A stretch of 64,000 nt of DNA, taken from positions 1,116,001 through 1,180,000 of the forward strand of contig JACKLZ010000001.1 of NCBI GenBank assembly GCA_024235675.1, read 5' to 3'. The notes beneath the pieces are model-generated. The model worked only from the letters and a program-made list of their open reading frames with translations. It was not told where the DNA came from and searched no databases. Below are positions 52,206 through 60,549 of this stretch, piece by piece. Origin of the DNA: Zoogloeaceae bacterium (GTDB taxonomy: Bacteria; Pseudomonadota; Gammaproteobacteria; Burkholderiales; Rhodocyclaceae). A program made the position numbers and the translations under genes. Each line of letters starts with the position of its first letter. Within the stretch, counting starts at the first letter, position 1.

Positions 52206-53138
52206 ATGACTAAAGTACGATGCAACACACGCAGTGCGACGCAGTCCATTGGCATTATCTGGCCGGATGCACTGCGACCTGGCATGACACATTCCGCTGC
52301 AACTGATCGGTCATCAGAGGGTCACCAAGTGAGCACATTCGAAGCAAGTCAGTCCAACAACCCGAGGTTGCAAGGAGCTTATCACGCTATTCCACGAAGA
52401 AACGTGACAAACGATTCCGGCGCACTCCACTCGCTTGGCATCCCATCCACGGACGATCGCGACAGCCGCGAATTCGTCCTGTCGCGCAGCGATTTTCAGA
52501 TCCGGTTGGGCAATGGCGCCGACGGCCAACGCAGCAATGTCAGCATGCTGATTCAGCGCATGTATGCATGGCGCGGCCTGCTCACACACGCCCCTTCACG
52601 CATTGACGACCAACCCAACCAGCTCACGCTGATCGCCTCACGCGGCACCACCATGTTCGGCACCCTGACCTTGAAGCTCGATTCGGACGAAGGCCTGCTG
52701 GCGGATGAGTTGTACTCAAAAGAAATCAGCGCCGCGCGACAGGCTGGCGCCAAGGTCTGCGAGCTGACGCGACTCGCCATTGACCCGGCCTTCAATTCAA
52801 AAGAAGTCCTCGCCTCGATTTTTCATCTGGCCTACCTCTTCGGCCGGCTGATCCACAACAAGACCGACCTGTTCATCGAGGTGAATCCTCGGCACGTCGC
52901 GTTCTATCGGCGCATGCTCGGCTTCCGGATCGCCGGAGAAGAGCGTATCTGCCCGCGCGTCAATGCGCCTGCGGTACTCCTGCACCTTCCGCTCAGCTAC
53001 GTCGACGAACAGGTCGAGCGCTGCGCCGGACGCCCCGACACCGGCGCCCGAAGCCTCTACTCCTACTTCTTCAACGACAACGAACAACGTGGCCTGCTCA
53101 AGCGTTTGCAGGCCGATCCGTCGCTGGTTACCCTGTAG
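52206..53138 (+). CDS. FeeM-like N-acyl amino acid synthase, exosortase-associated
   Basis: GNAT-fold acyltransferase of up to 310 residues. The conserved region starts around residue 90 (FVLSRSDFQIRLGN) and contains LTLIASRGTTMFGTLTLKLD, KVCELTRLAIDPAFNSKEVLASIFHLAYLFGRL and LFIEVNPRHVAFYRRMLGF, as in FeeM-type N-acyl amino acid synthases that use acyl-ACP. The first 80 residues are low-complexity and may not be translated: ATG at 52284 or GTG at 52329 are alternatives, and none has a good ribosome site. It diverges from the EPS operon, as is common in XrtA loci. The fatty-acyl donor and amino acid are unknown. Confidence 0.78.
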   Translation: MTKVRCNTRSATQSIGIIWPDALRPGMTHSAATDRSSEGHQVSTFEASQSNNPRLQGAYHAIPRRNVTNDSGALHSLGIPSTDDRDSREFVLSRSDFQIRLGNGADGQRSNVSMLIQRMYAWRGLLTHAPSRIDDQPNQLTLIASRGTTMFGTLTLKLDSDEGLLADELYSKEISAARQAGAKVCELTRLAIDPAFNSKEVLASIFHLAYLFGRLIHNKTDLFIEVNPRHVAFYRRMLGFRIAGEERICPRVNAPAVLLHLPLSYVDEQVERCAGRPDTGARSLYSYFFNDNEQRGLLKRLQADPSLVTL

Positions 53139-53144
53139 CGCCAC

Positions 53145-54443
53145 TCAGAACGCCCGCCGTACCTCGACATACGCACGATCACTGCGGTCGAACCGGCCGA
53201 ATACCCCCTGCTCCGGACCACCAAACACGTCGAGGCCCGCCGTTCCACGCCAGTTGGCATCCATCTGCCACACGACTTTTGGCCGCAGCATGTAGCCGCC
53301 GCCATTCAGGCTCGACACGAGCAGCACCTCAGCCTCCAGGTCGTCACCGAACTGGCGATTCACCAGAAGCGTCGCGCCCTCCTCGCTCTTGTCCCACACC
53401 AAACCTTCGCGATGGTTCAAATACCGTCGGGCATAGTATTGGGTGTTCACACGCCACACCTGCCCGATCGGCACATCCACCCCGACAACATAATCCAGCG
53501 TATCGGATGCGACCAGGCCATTCGGCGCAGCTAAATCGGTCGTGTTGAACTGGCGCCCCGCGGTATGAACAGCCTCACCCTTGAGCACGAAACGCCCCAT
53601 ATCCTTGGAAAACGTCGTGCCGATCTGATTGATACGATCGTGGCGCGCTTCGAAGGTCAAGGGCGCGACCGATGTCCGATAAAACGTCGGCGCGGCATCC
53701 GTGCTCCGATAGAAAAAGCCAGAGACATCCCAACCATTGATCAATGCCGACAAACGAGCGCCCCAGTTCATGTTGCCCAGCCGCTGATCGGGCCGATCTT
53801 CGCCCTCAAAGCGCGCGCCATCGGCGGCAAACGGATAGAAATCACCGCCCGGCTTTCCGATGTTGTCGACGCTTGCCACCGGTATCCACAGCAATTCGCC
53901 ATGCCAACCATCGCCGAAGTACTCGGCACGCGCGGCCCATTGCGGAATCCGCATCTGATCGAACTCAGGAAGGAAGAATTCGCGGGTATCTCGCGCAGAC
54001 ACTACATCCGCGAAGAACAGACCAACCATTTCACCCCAGACGACATGCTGCCGCCCCAGCCGGTAATCCCAATTGCCCGCGGAGATATCGAGATACGCCT
54101 CACGGATCGTGGCTTCGCTGCGCAGATCGCGGCGAACCGCCGAGGGATAAACGTCCGACTCGATATCCGGCGCGGCATCGGCATCAAATCGCCCGGAGAG
54201 CTTCCACTTCACCTTCTCGCTCAAGCGGCCACTGCTCTCAAGGTTCAAGCGCCCACGCAACTTGGACCAATGCGACGGCGAGTTGTACGCCCGAGCGGCC
54301 GAGAACTCGGCAAACCCGTGCAAACCGACACCGCTGTCAGCCGGCTTGGCCACATCCAGCAGATCATCCAGATCGCCCGCAGCGAGCACACAGCCAGTCA
54401 TCGCTACCAGGCCAAGGCCAACACCCAAACGCCATCGATTCAT
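53145..54443 (-). CDS. DUF1302-family outer-membrane protein
   Basis: A 432-residue protein with a signal peptide (LGVGLGLVAMTGCVLAAG) and a beta-barrel pattern ending in the C-terminal Phe (AYVEVRRAF). Family blocks include YRLGRQHVVWGEMVGLFFADVVSARD and FDQMRIPQWAARAEYF. DUF1302 proteins often sit with LolA-like and ABC components, suggesting transport of a hydrophobic compound across the envelope; the cargo is unknown. The ATG at 54443 has GGGAG at a suitable distance; the longer frame overlaps the ABC gene. It lies 10 bases after the ABC ATPase gene, in the same operon. Confidence 0.85.
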   Translation of the reverse strand: MNRWRLGVGLGLVAMTGCVLAAGDLDDLLDVAKPADSGVGLHGFAEFSAARAYNSPSHWSKLRGRLNLESSGRLSEKVKWKLSGRFDADAAPDIESDVYPSAVRRDLRSEATIREAYLDISAGNWDYRLGRQHVVWGEMVGLFFADVVSARDTREFFLPEFDQMRIPQWAARAEYFGDGWHGELLWIPVASVDNIGKPGGDFYPFAADGARFEGEDRPDQRLGNMNWGARLSALINGWDVSGFFYRSTDAAPTFYRTSVAPLTFEARHDRINQIGTTFSKDMGRFVLKGEAVHTAGRQFNTTDLAAPNGLVASDTLDYVVGVDVPIGQVWRVNTQYYARRYLNHREGLVWDKSEEGATLLVNRQFGDDLEAEVLLVSSLNGGGYMLRPKVVWQMDANWRGTAGLDVFGGPEQGVFGRFDRSDRAYVEVRRAF

Positions 54444-54453
54444 CAACATCTCC

Positions 54454-55203
54454 CTAGATTTCCGGATCTTCTTCATCTTGCGCCCGGCGGTCCTGGACGA
54501 ACATCCATCCATCGGACTTTCGCACCCCAAGCGCCTTGATTTCACCATCTTCAATACGAACCAAGCGGTCCGCCATGTTCATCACGCGTCGATCATGGGT
54601 CGAAAACACGAACGTGGTTCCAGACTCCCTGTTGATCTGCTTCATCAACTTCAGAATGCTCTCGCCCGTTTTTCGATCCAGGTTCGCGGTCGGCTCGTCG
54701 GCCAGCACAATCTTCGAATGCGTCGCCAACGCCCGCGCTATGGCCACGCGCTGTCGCTGCCCACCAGAGAGCTGGTTCGGCCGATGAGACGCGTATTTGC
54801 GCAGGCCAACCATGGACAGGTAATGCTTTACCCGCTCCTGCCGCTCCGACTTTGAGAGTTCCGGGAACTGCAGCAGCGGGTACTCAACGTTTTCTTCGGC
54901 TGACAACACCGGCATCAGATTGAAGGTCTGAAATATGAAGCCGATCGTACGGGCTCTCAGATCCGCCAGATCGTCGGGGCTCTTGCCGGACACATCCTGG
55001 CCATTGATCAGCACCCGACCACTCGAAGGGGTGTCGATGCAACCGATAATATTCAGTACTGTCGACTTGCCGCTTCCAGACGGCCCGGCGATGGCCAGAA
55101 AAACGCCAGGCTCAATGGACAAGGTCACGTCGCGAAGCGCCGTCACCGTTTGATCGCCCAAGCGATAACGCTTGGAGACATTTTCGACCTGAACTATCGC
55201 CAT
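54454..55203 (-). CDS. ABC transporter ATP-binding protein (LolD/MacB type)
   Basis: A 249-residue ATPase with Walker A (GPSGSGKST), Q-loop, signature LSGGQRQRVAIARAL, Walker B (IVLADEPTANLD) and H-loop (FSTHD). The sequence class (LolD/MacB/FtsE-like, LADLRARTIGFIFQTFNLMPVLSAEENV) normally works with an FtsX-type permease, and none is present next to it. The ATG at 55203 starts the conserved part. It diverges from the LolA-like gene over 44 bases. It probably powers lipid or lipoprotein transfer to the outer membrane together with an external permease. Confidence 0.9.
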   Translation of the reverse strand: MAIVQVENVSKRYRLGDQTVTALRDVTLSIEPGVFLAIAGPSGSGKSTVLNIIGCIDTPSSGRVLINGQDVSGKSPDDLADLRARTIGFIFQTFNLMPVLSAEENVEYPLLQFPELSKSERQERVKHYLSMVGLRKYASHRPNQLSGGQRQRVAIARALATHSKIVLADEPTANLDRKTGESILKLMKQINRESGTTFVFSTHDRRVMNMADRLVRIEDGEIKALGVRKSDGWMFVQDRRAQDEEDPEI

Positions 55204-55247
55204 TTCGTTGCCGTAATAGAAGTGACACTGCCACAAGGATAGCACTC

Positions 55248-56018
55248 ATGACACAGCCATTTCGACTTCGTCGCACGGTCCTGCGCATCGCCGTTTTATC
55301 GGCGCTCCTGCCCCTCAGCGGATTGACGGCCGCCGCCGATACGCCCGATGCCAGCGCGCTGCTCGCCAGTACCGACGCCATCCGCTTTCCACAGGAAAGC
55401 TTCCAGGTCGACATTGATATCGAAAGCCGGCAAAACGACGGGGAGGCCACGGATCACCATCGCTACCGCGTCCTCTCAAAAGGGCGTGAAGACACCGTTG
55501 TTCTGACAATGGAGCCGTCCAGCGAGCGCGGACAGATCCTGCTCATGAAGCACCGCGACCTGTGGATCTTCATGCCCTCCGTATCACAACCCGTGCGCCT
55601 CTCGCTGGCGCAACGCCTCACCGGCCAGGTCGCCAACGGCGATCTCGCACGAGCCAACTTTACCGGGGACTACACCGCAAGATACTTGCGAGAAGAAGTT
55701 ATCGATGGCAAACCGGCGCATGTACTCGAACTCACTGCAGTCGATGATGGCGTGACCTACGCCAAGGTTGAGTACTGGATTGACACCGCCACGACACGCC
55801 CGATCAAAGCTGCGTTCTACGCCATTTCCGGCCGACTGCTGAAAACCTGTGAATACATGGACTACAAGGAAATGGCCGGCGCTGTTCGCCCCACCCGCCT
55901 CGTCATGACAGATGCACTCAAAGCGGGCAATGTATCCACCATGAGTTACAGCGCCATGAACCCGCGCCCGCTACCGGACAAGCTGTTCACCAAGGAATAT
56001 CTGAAAAAGCTGAACTGA
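55248..56018 (+). CDS. LolA-like outer-membrane lipoprotein-sorting protein
   Basis: A 256-residue periplasmic protein with a signal peptide (LRIAVLSALLPLSGLTAAAD). The mature part matches the 'outer membrane lipoprotein-sorting' LolA/LolB-fold family: VDIDIESRQNDGEATDHHRYRVLSKGREDTVVLTMEPSSERGQILLMKHRDLWIFMPSVSQPVRLS and a late CEYMDYKEMAGAVRPTRLVM. It would shuttle a hydrophobic ligand between membranes. It diverges from the ABC and DUF1302 genes and ends before a strong terminator. Confidence 0.85.
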   Translation: MTQPFRLRRTVLRIAVLSALLPLSGLTAAADTPDASALLASTDAIRFPQESFQVDIDIESRQNDGEATDHHRYRVLSKGREDTVVLTMEPSSERGQILLMKHRDLWIFMPSVSQPVRLSLAQRLTGQVANGDLARANFTGDYTARYLREEVIDGKPAHVLELTAVDDGVTYAKVEYWIDTATTRPIKAAFYAISGRLLKTCEYMDYKEMAGAVRPTRLVMTDALKAGNVSTMSYSAMNPRPLPDKLFTKEYLKKLN

Positions 56019-56059
56019 GCACACAAATACAAAGCGCCACACAAGGCGGCGCTCGTAAA

Positions 56060-56087
56060 GAAAAAGGCACCCGAAGGTGCCTTTTTC
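56060..56087. terminator. Bidirectional intrinsic terminator
   Basis: AAAAAGGCACC (56061-56071), loop CGAA, GGTGCCTTTTT (56076-56086): a perfect 11-base stem with A- and T-runs on both flanks. It separates the convergent LolA-like gene and the broken porin gene and can stop transcription in both directions. Confidence 0.88.
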
Positions 56088-56109
56088 AACTTTCAGATCG
56101 ACGAGTCGA

Positions 56110-57167
56110 TTAGAAAGCGTGGCGGATACCAACACCGAAGGCGGTCGAGCTTTCGCCCTTTTCAGACCAATTGGCGTCGCCCGCTTTGGAGGCGCTGACC
56201 AGCGCGCCGCGCAGCACTTCATCATCGTTCGACGTGCGGTTAACACCGACGTAAGCGATGGTGCGCTTCGACAGGTTGTGGGTGTATGCCAGACCAAACG
56301 AACGGCTATCCGTGTCCTTCGCATCTTGCTTACGCGCACCGTAAGCAACGTGGATGTTACCGTTGCCGACCGGGACGATTGCGCCAAGATCTGGTATACA
56401 CCTTCACGTCGCTATCTTTCGCATCGACGCTAGCGGTCTGGTACGAACCGACCAGCTTGAAGCCACCGAAGTCGTAACCGGCACCGAGGTAGTGCTCTTT
56501 GTGATCATCACCAAAGGCCGAGTCACCAGCGTTAACGTAGATGTAATCGACGTTCAGCGGACCGTTGGCGTAGTTCAGGCCCAGACCAACTTTGTCATCG
56601 GCGTTGCGGTTCGGGTTCTTCGCTTTTTGACGTCAGCTTCGGTCGAACCGAAGCTATAGATCAGGCTGACCACTGAAACCACCGAAGGACTTCGACTGGT
56701 AATTAACCGAGTTGTCCCAGCGAATCCGTAGCGGCGTCGATCTGAAGACCACCACCCGCCAGGATGGCATGGGGATCCAAGGCACCAGCAGCAATGGCGT
56801 CATTGCGGAACGAGAAATAACCCGGGGAGTACTGACGACCCAAGCCGATAAAGCCGAATCCGCCTTCCAGACCCACCCAAGCTTGACGATGGAACTGCTT
56901 GGAAGAGTTCGGCTCGCCGTCGTCAGAGCTGAAGCCCTGCTCAAGGGTGAACACAGCCTTCAGGCCGTTGCCCAGATCTTCGGAACCCTTGAAGCCGATA
57001 CGCGGGCCGTTCAACACGCCATTGGCAACACCGGAAAATTTTGCGTCGCCTGCCTTACCGAGACCGACGAAGGTGTCGATGATGCCGTACACGGTCACGT
57101 TGGACTGTGCGAAGGCCGGAGCGGCGATCATGCCGGCGATGGCCATGGCGATCAGTTTCTTCTGCAT
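56110..57167 (-). pseudogene. Outer-membrane porin gene broken by several small indels
   Basis: Read across frames, this is a nearly full-length trimeric porin of the betaproteobacterial Gram-negative type: signal peptide KKLIAMAIAGMIAAPAFAQS, SNVTVYGIIDTFVGLG, GFKGSEDLGNGLKAVFTLEQGF, RWDNSVNYQSKSFGGF, NYANGPLNVDYIYVNAG, SRSFGLAYTHNLSKRTIAYVG and the terminal FGVGIRHAF. The frame changes at least four times: near 56717-56722, near 56670-56674, at an A-run near 56625-56630, and near 56385-56390. Otherwise the codons are intact, without substitution stops. Either a very recent pseudogene or an assembly/sequencing artefact is likely. A good ribosome site (TAGGAG) precedes the ATG. Confidence 0.85.
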
Positions 57168-57369
57168 GGATTTCTCCTAAGATTGTGTAGTTGAACCCCA
57201 GGGGTTGCCTGGGCCCGACTGACCTCTCAAGCCGAGAAGTTGTGGCAATTTTGCAAACCTTCGCGTCTTGCCGCAAGCACACTGACCAAATACCGCCGTA
57301 TCCCGGCAATGTTTGTTGTTTTTGTGCAACGCCTCGACGCAAACCTCGGCCCGGTATCGCCATCCGGGC
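57168..57369. promoter_or_regulatory. Intergenic region upstream of the porin gene
   Basis: About 200 bases without a gene between tamA and the porin gene. It should hold the porin promoter; no convincing -35/-10 pair was found by eye. It has T/A-rich runs near 57310-57335. Confidence 0.3.
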
Positions 57370-59106
57370 TTAGAACGCCACGGCAATGGCGAAATGCAGA
57401 CGCACCGTACGATCATCGTGCCCGTAGGCCAGATCAACCGCCAACGGCCCCGCCGGGCTGCGCCAGCGGGCGCCAAGGCCATAGCCGGTCTTGAGGCGAA
57501 ATGTCTGTCGCTCGTCGGTCGCATTGCCCGCATCCACAAAACCGGCGATACCCCACGTGTTGTCCAGCCAATGAACGTATTCGGCGCTCACTGCCGCCAT
57601 GTAGCGCCCGCCCACGGTGGCGCTCCCCTCTGCCACGCCCAGGCTTTGATATGCATAGCCCCGCACGCTCTGGGCGCCGCCAGTGCGGAACAGGAAATCC
57701 TGCGGAATATCGTCGCGACTGGGCGCCAACGTCATGCCGCCGTCGGCCCGCAGAATGAACACATCTCGTTCGCCCACCGGCTGATAGCGCACGAGCCTGC
57801 CCGCCAGACGGAGGAAGTTCTGATCGGACAGCGCGGCTTTGGCGCCCCCGCCGATCTGCCCGCTCACAACAAAGCCTTCTCGCGGATCGAGCAGGTTGTC
57901 GACTTTTCGCCAGGTCCATGTCCAGTTGAGTGACAAGGCCTTGCGATTGGACTCTTCGACGCCTTCCGGTGCGTAGATTTCGCGCTGGAGCTTGAGCGCG
58001 AGATGGGTTTCGATGTCGTCGCGCTGGTGTTTGCGCGCAATGCCGATGGCGCTGTTGGTGATTTTCAGGCCCTGGGTGTCGCTGCGCTCTGTCAAGGCAC
58101 CGAAGCTGTCCTGGCGCCCGCCGCGCTCGGGCGGGAGGAAAACGTCGGCGTAGGCCAGCTGGTGGCGCTGCTGCAGGCGCACACCGGTGGTCAGAATCCA
58201 TCCTCGGCCGAGCAGGTTCGCATTGCGATAGGACGCTTCCGTGCGGTAGCCGTTGTTACTACTGAAACCGACGCCCAGACCAACCCGCTTGGGTGGTGCC
58301 TCAACAACGCTGACCTGGATCGGCACCCGCTCCGGTGCCACATCGCGCGTGGCGACATTGACGACAACCGATGAAAAATAGGCGGTTGACTGCAGTACAC
58401 GCTGAAATTCGAGCAGGCGATCCAGGTCATAGGGGTCGCCCGGCTCGATCAGGTTGTAGCGGGACACCAGATCTGCGGGATAGTCTTGAAGCCCCTCGAT
58501 ATTGAGCTGCCCCATCGTAAACGCCGGGCCGGAATCGATGCTCACCGCCAGCCGCACCCGGGCCGTCTCCGGGTCCACCTCGGCACGTGTCTTCACCAGG
58601 CGGGCGGCTGCAAAGTCGCGATACGCAACCGCATCCAGCAAATGCCCTTTGGCGCCATCCCAGTCCGCTTGCCGAAACGACGCGCCGACCGGCAGTTGCC
58701 ACGATTGCTTGAGTTGATCTCGTCGATCAGCATGCTGCGGGTCGGCAAGCGCACCGGAAAACGCGATATCGACCGCTGAAATTTCGGCACGCGGCCCAAG
58801 CGTCACCTTCACTTCCATCGGCGAGCGACTGTCCCCGACGCGCGATACGGTCGGGGAGAAATAGCCCTCGGTGGCCAGCAAAGCCTCAACTTCTTTACGG
58901 GTACGACGAATCAGCGCTTGCCGCTCGCGGTCATCGGCGGCATCCGGCAAGGCATCTTCGCGTAACGTGCTCAGATGGGTCGTTAACAGGTCGCGGACGG
59001 CCTCCGGCGCATCCAGCGAAACAGGTGCAGCAGCGTAGCCGGCGGAGGCGAAACACCAGCAAAGCCACACCACCCAGCGGCACACGGATCGAAAGATTGT
59101 GTTCAT
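57370..59106 (-). CDS. tamA: Translocation and assembly module subunit TamA
   Basis: Omp85-family outer-membrane protein of 578 residues. A signal peptide (VVWLCWCFASAGYAAAP) is followed by three POTRA-like domains (about 30-270, e.g. ALLATEGYFSPTVSR, FTMGQLNIEGLQDY, LLEFQRVLQSTAYFSSVVVNV), then a 16-strand barrel with the conserved GLGVGFSSNNGYRTEASYRNANLLGRGW and RTGGAQSVRGYAYQSLG (the lid-lock RGY motif region), ending in FAIAVAF. It helps insert autotransporters and other barrels. No tamB follows; the next gene is the broken porin, about 200 bases downstream. The ATG at 59106 fits the signal peptide. Confidence 0.88.
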   Translation of the reverse strand: MNTIFRSVCRWVVWLCWCFASAGYAAAPVSLDAPEAVRDLLTTHLSTLREDALPDAADDRERQALIRRTRKEVEALLATEGYFSPTVSRVGDSRSPMEVKVTLGPRAEISAVDIAFSGALADPQHADRRDQLKQSWQLPVGASFRQADWDGAKGHLLDAVAYRDFAAARLVKTRAEVDPETARVRLAVSIDSGPAFTMGQLNIEGLQDYPADLVSRYNLIEPGDPYDLDRLLEFQRVLQSTAYFSSVVVNVATRDVAPERVPIQVSVVEAPPKRVGLGVGFSSNNGYRTEASYRNANLLGRGWILTTGVRLQQRHQLAYADVFLPPERGGRQDSFGALTERSDTQGLKITNSAIGIARKHQRDDIETHLALKLQREIYAPEGVEESNRKALSLNWTWTWRKVDNLLDPREGFVVSGQIGGGAKAALSDQNFLRLAGRLVRYQPVGERDVFILRADGGMTLAPSRDDIPQDFLFRTGGAQSVRGYAYQSLGVAEGSATVGGRYMAAVSAEYVHWLDNTWGIAGFVDAGNATDERQTFRLKTGYGLGARWRSPAGPLAVDLAYGHDDRTVRLHFAIAVAF

Positions 59107-59148
59107 GGCGCCATTGTAGAGCGTCGCCCCTATTGCAACTGACTGACG

Positions 59149-59174
59149 CAAAAAAAGCGGCCCGAAGGCCGCCT
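59149..59174 (-). terminator. Intrinsic terminator of the binding-protein gene
   Basis: On the minus strand a GCGGCC/GGCCGC stem (59157-59162 and 59167-59172) with a TTCG tetraloop is followed by a run of seven T, 24 bases after the stop of the ABC binding-protein gene. A textbook rho-independent terminator. Confidence 0.9.
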
Positions 59175-59197
59175 CTTTAACGGAAGCAGCTCCGGTC

Positions 59198-60388
59198 TTA
59201 CTGCACCGTTTCCATCACGGTCCATTCACCGCCTTTGACCTGATACAGCGTGATACCGCCGGACTTGAGGTCGCCCTTTTCGTCGTATGCGATATTGCTG
59301 GAGGTAATGCCGGCAAACTGAATCGCCGCCAGCTTGGGCAGATAGGCACTCGGCTCGGCCGATCCGGCCTGCTTCATGGCCTCGACCATGGCGCGGGTCG
59401 CGTCATAGGCGTAGGGGGAATAGATTTCCACGTCGGAGTTGAACTTGGCCTTGTAACGCGCGGCATAGTCGGTGCCGCCCGGCATTTGCGCAAGTGGCAC
59501 ACCGGCCAGCGAGGCAATGGCGCCTTCGGCAGCATCACCGCCCAGGCTTACGAAGGTCGGCGACTTGACCATCTCGCCGCCCATGAACTTGGCTTCGATA
59601 CCCAGCTGCTTGATCTGCTTGACCATCGGGCCGGCTTGCGCGTCGGCGCCGCCGTAGTAGATCAGGTCAGGCGCGGTGCCTTTGATGTTGGTCAGGATGG
59701 CGGAGAAGTCGGTCGCTTTGTCGTTGGTGAACTCGCGCTTGACGATCTCGCCGCCGGCGGCCTTGACGGCCTTCTCGAACTCATCGGCCAGACCCTGACC
59801 ATAGGCGGTACGGTCATCGATGATGGCCACTTTCTTGGCCTGCAGCTTTTCAACCGCGAACTTGCCGGCCACCGAGCCTTGCTGGGTATCGGAGGTCATG
59901 GCACGGAAGGTGGTCTTGTAGCCCTGGGCGGTGTAGACCGGCGAGGTGGCCATGGCGATCTGCGGGATGCCGGCGTCCGAATAGACCTTGGACGCGGGGA
60001 TCGAGGTGCCAGAGTTGAAGTGACCAATCATGCCGTTGATGCCTTCGTCGACCAGCTTCTGGGCCACGGAGGTGCCGGTTTTCGGGTCGGCCATGTCGTC
60101 TTCGGACATCAGCTCGAAGCGCACCGGCGTATCGCCGAACATGGGCTTGCTCGCGTTGGCCTCATCCACCGCCAGCACGACGCCGTTCTGCATTTCCTTG
60201 CCGTAGTGTGCCTGCGGGCCGGTCAAGGGCGCGGCAAAGCCGAGCTTCACGACCATTTCAGCAACCGGGGCCGGTGCGGCTGGCGCTGCAGCAGTGGCCG
60301 GTGCCTTGGCCTCTTCCTTGCCGCAGGCACTGACCAGGGCTGCTGCGACTGCCAGCGCCGACAGTTTGATCATCATTCTACGTTCCAC
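59198..60388 (-). CDS. Branched-chain amino-acid-type ABC substrate-binding lipoprotein
   Basis: A 396-residue periplasmic binding protein of the LivJ/LivK class (type I fold). The signal ends in VSAC (LSALAVAAALVSACGKEE), so this one is a lipoprotein, followed by an Ala/Pro linker. Domain blocks: KLGFAAPLTGPQAHYGKEMQNGVVLAVDEANA, IGHFNSGTSIPASKVYSDAGIPQIAMATSP, KKVAIIDDRTAYGQGLADEFEKAVKAAGG and YSPYAYDATRAMVEAMKQAGS. The Gly/Ser/Thr contacts for a zwitterionic amino acid are kept (FNSGTS). No permease or ATPase gene accompanies it. The start is GTG with AAGGAG upstream; the ATGs at 60376 and 60373 are alternatives. Confidence 0.9.
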   Translation of the reverse strand: MERRMMIKLSALAVAAALVSACGKEEAKAPATAAAPAAPAPVAEMVVKLGFAAPLTGPQAHYGKEMQNGVVLAVDEANASKPMFGDTPVRFELMSEDDMADPKTGTSVAQKLVDEGINGMIGHFNSGTSIPASKVYSDAGIPQIAMATSPVYTAQGYKTTFRAMTSDTQQGSVAGKFAVEKLQAKKVAIIDDRTAYGQGLADEFEKAVKAAGGEIVKREFTNDKATDFSAILTNIKGTAPDLIYYGGADAQAGPMVKQIKQLGIEAKFMGGEMVKSPTFVSLGGDAAEGAIASLAGVPLAQMPGGTDYAARYKAKFNSDVEIYSPYAYDATRAMVEAMKQAGSAEPSAYLPKLAAIQFAGITSSNIAYDEKGDLKSGGITLYQVKGGEWTVMETVQ

Positions 60389-60549
60389 GGGGTCGTCTCC
60401 TTGTTTTGTCGTGGTTCAGTACAAACGGACAGTGGCGCCGTGTTGGCGCCCTTCCGTCTCATCATGGATGCTTGGGCCATGCCCCACAGTTCCGGGCCAT
60501 GACAGCCCGTGCATCTGGTGTGCTGCAGCCAGCATATCGCTGACGCATA
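60389..60549. promoter_or_regulatory. Intergenic region upstream of the binding-protein gene
   Basis: About 160 bases between the end of putA and the binding-protein gene, both on the minus strand. It contains the latter's ribosome site; no hairpin terminator for putA was found. Confidence 0.3.

Noticed and set aside
52083..52330. Sigma-54 promoter (e.g. TGGCAT near 52282)
   Set aside because: No GC element stands ten bases after the GG on either strand, so the essential spacing is not met.
55971..57194. Several short frames on both strands across the porin region
   Set aside because: They are pieces or antisense shadows of one porin gene whose frame is broken; none has independent support.
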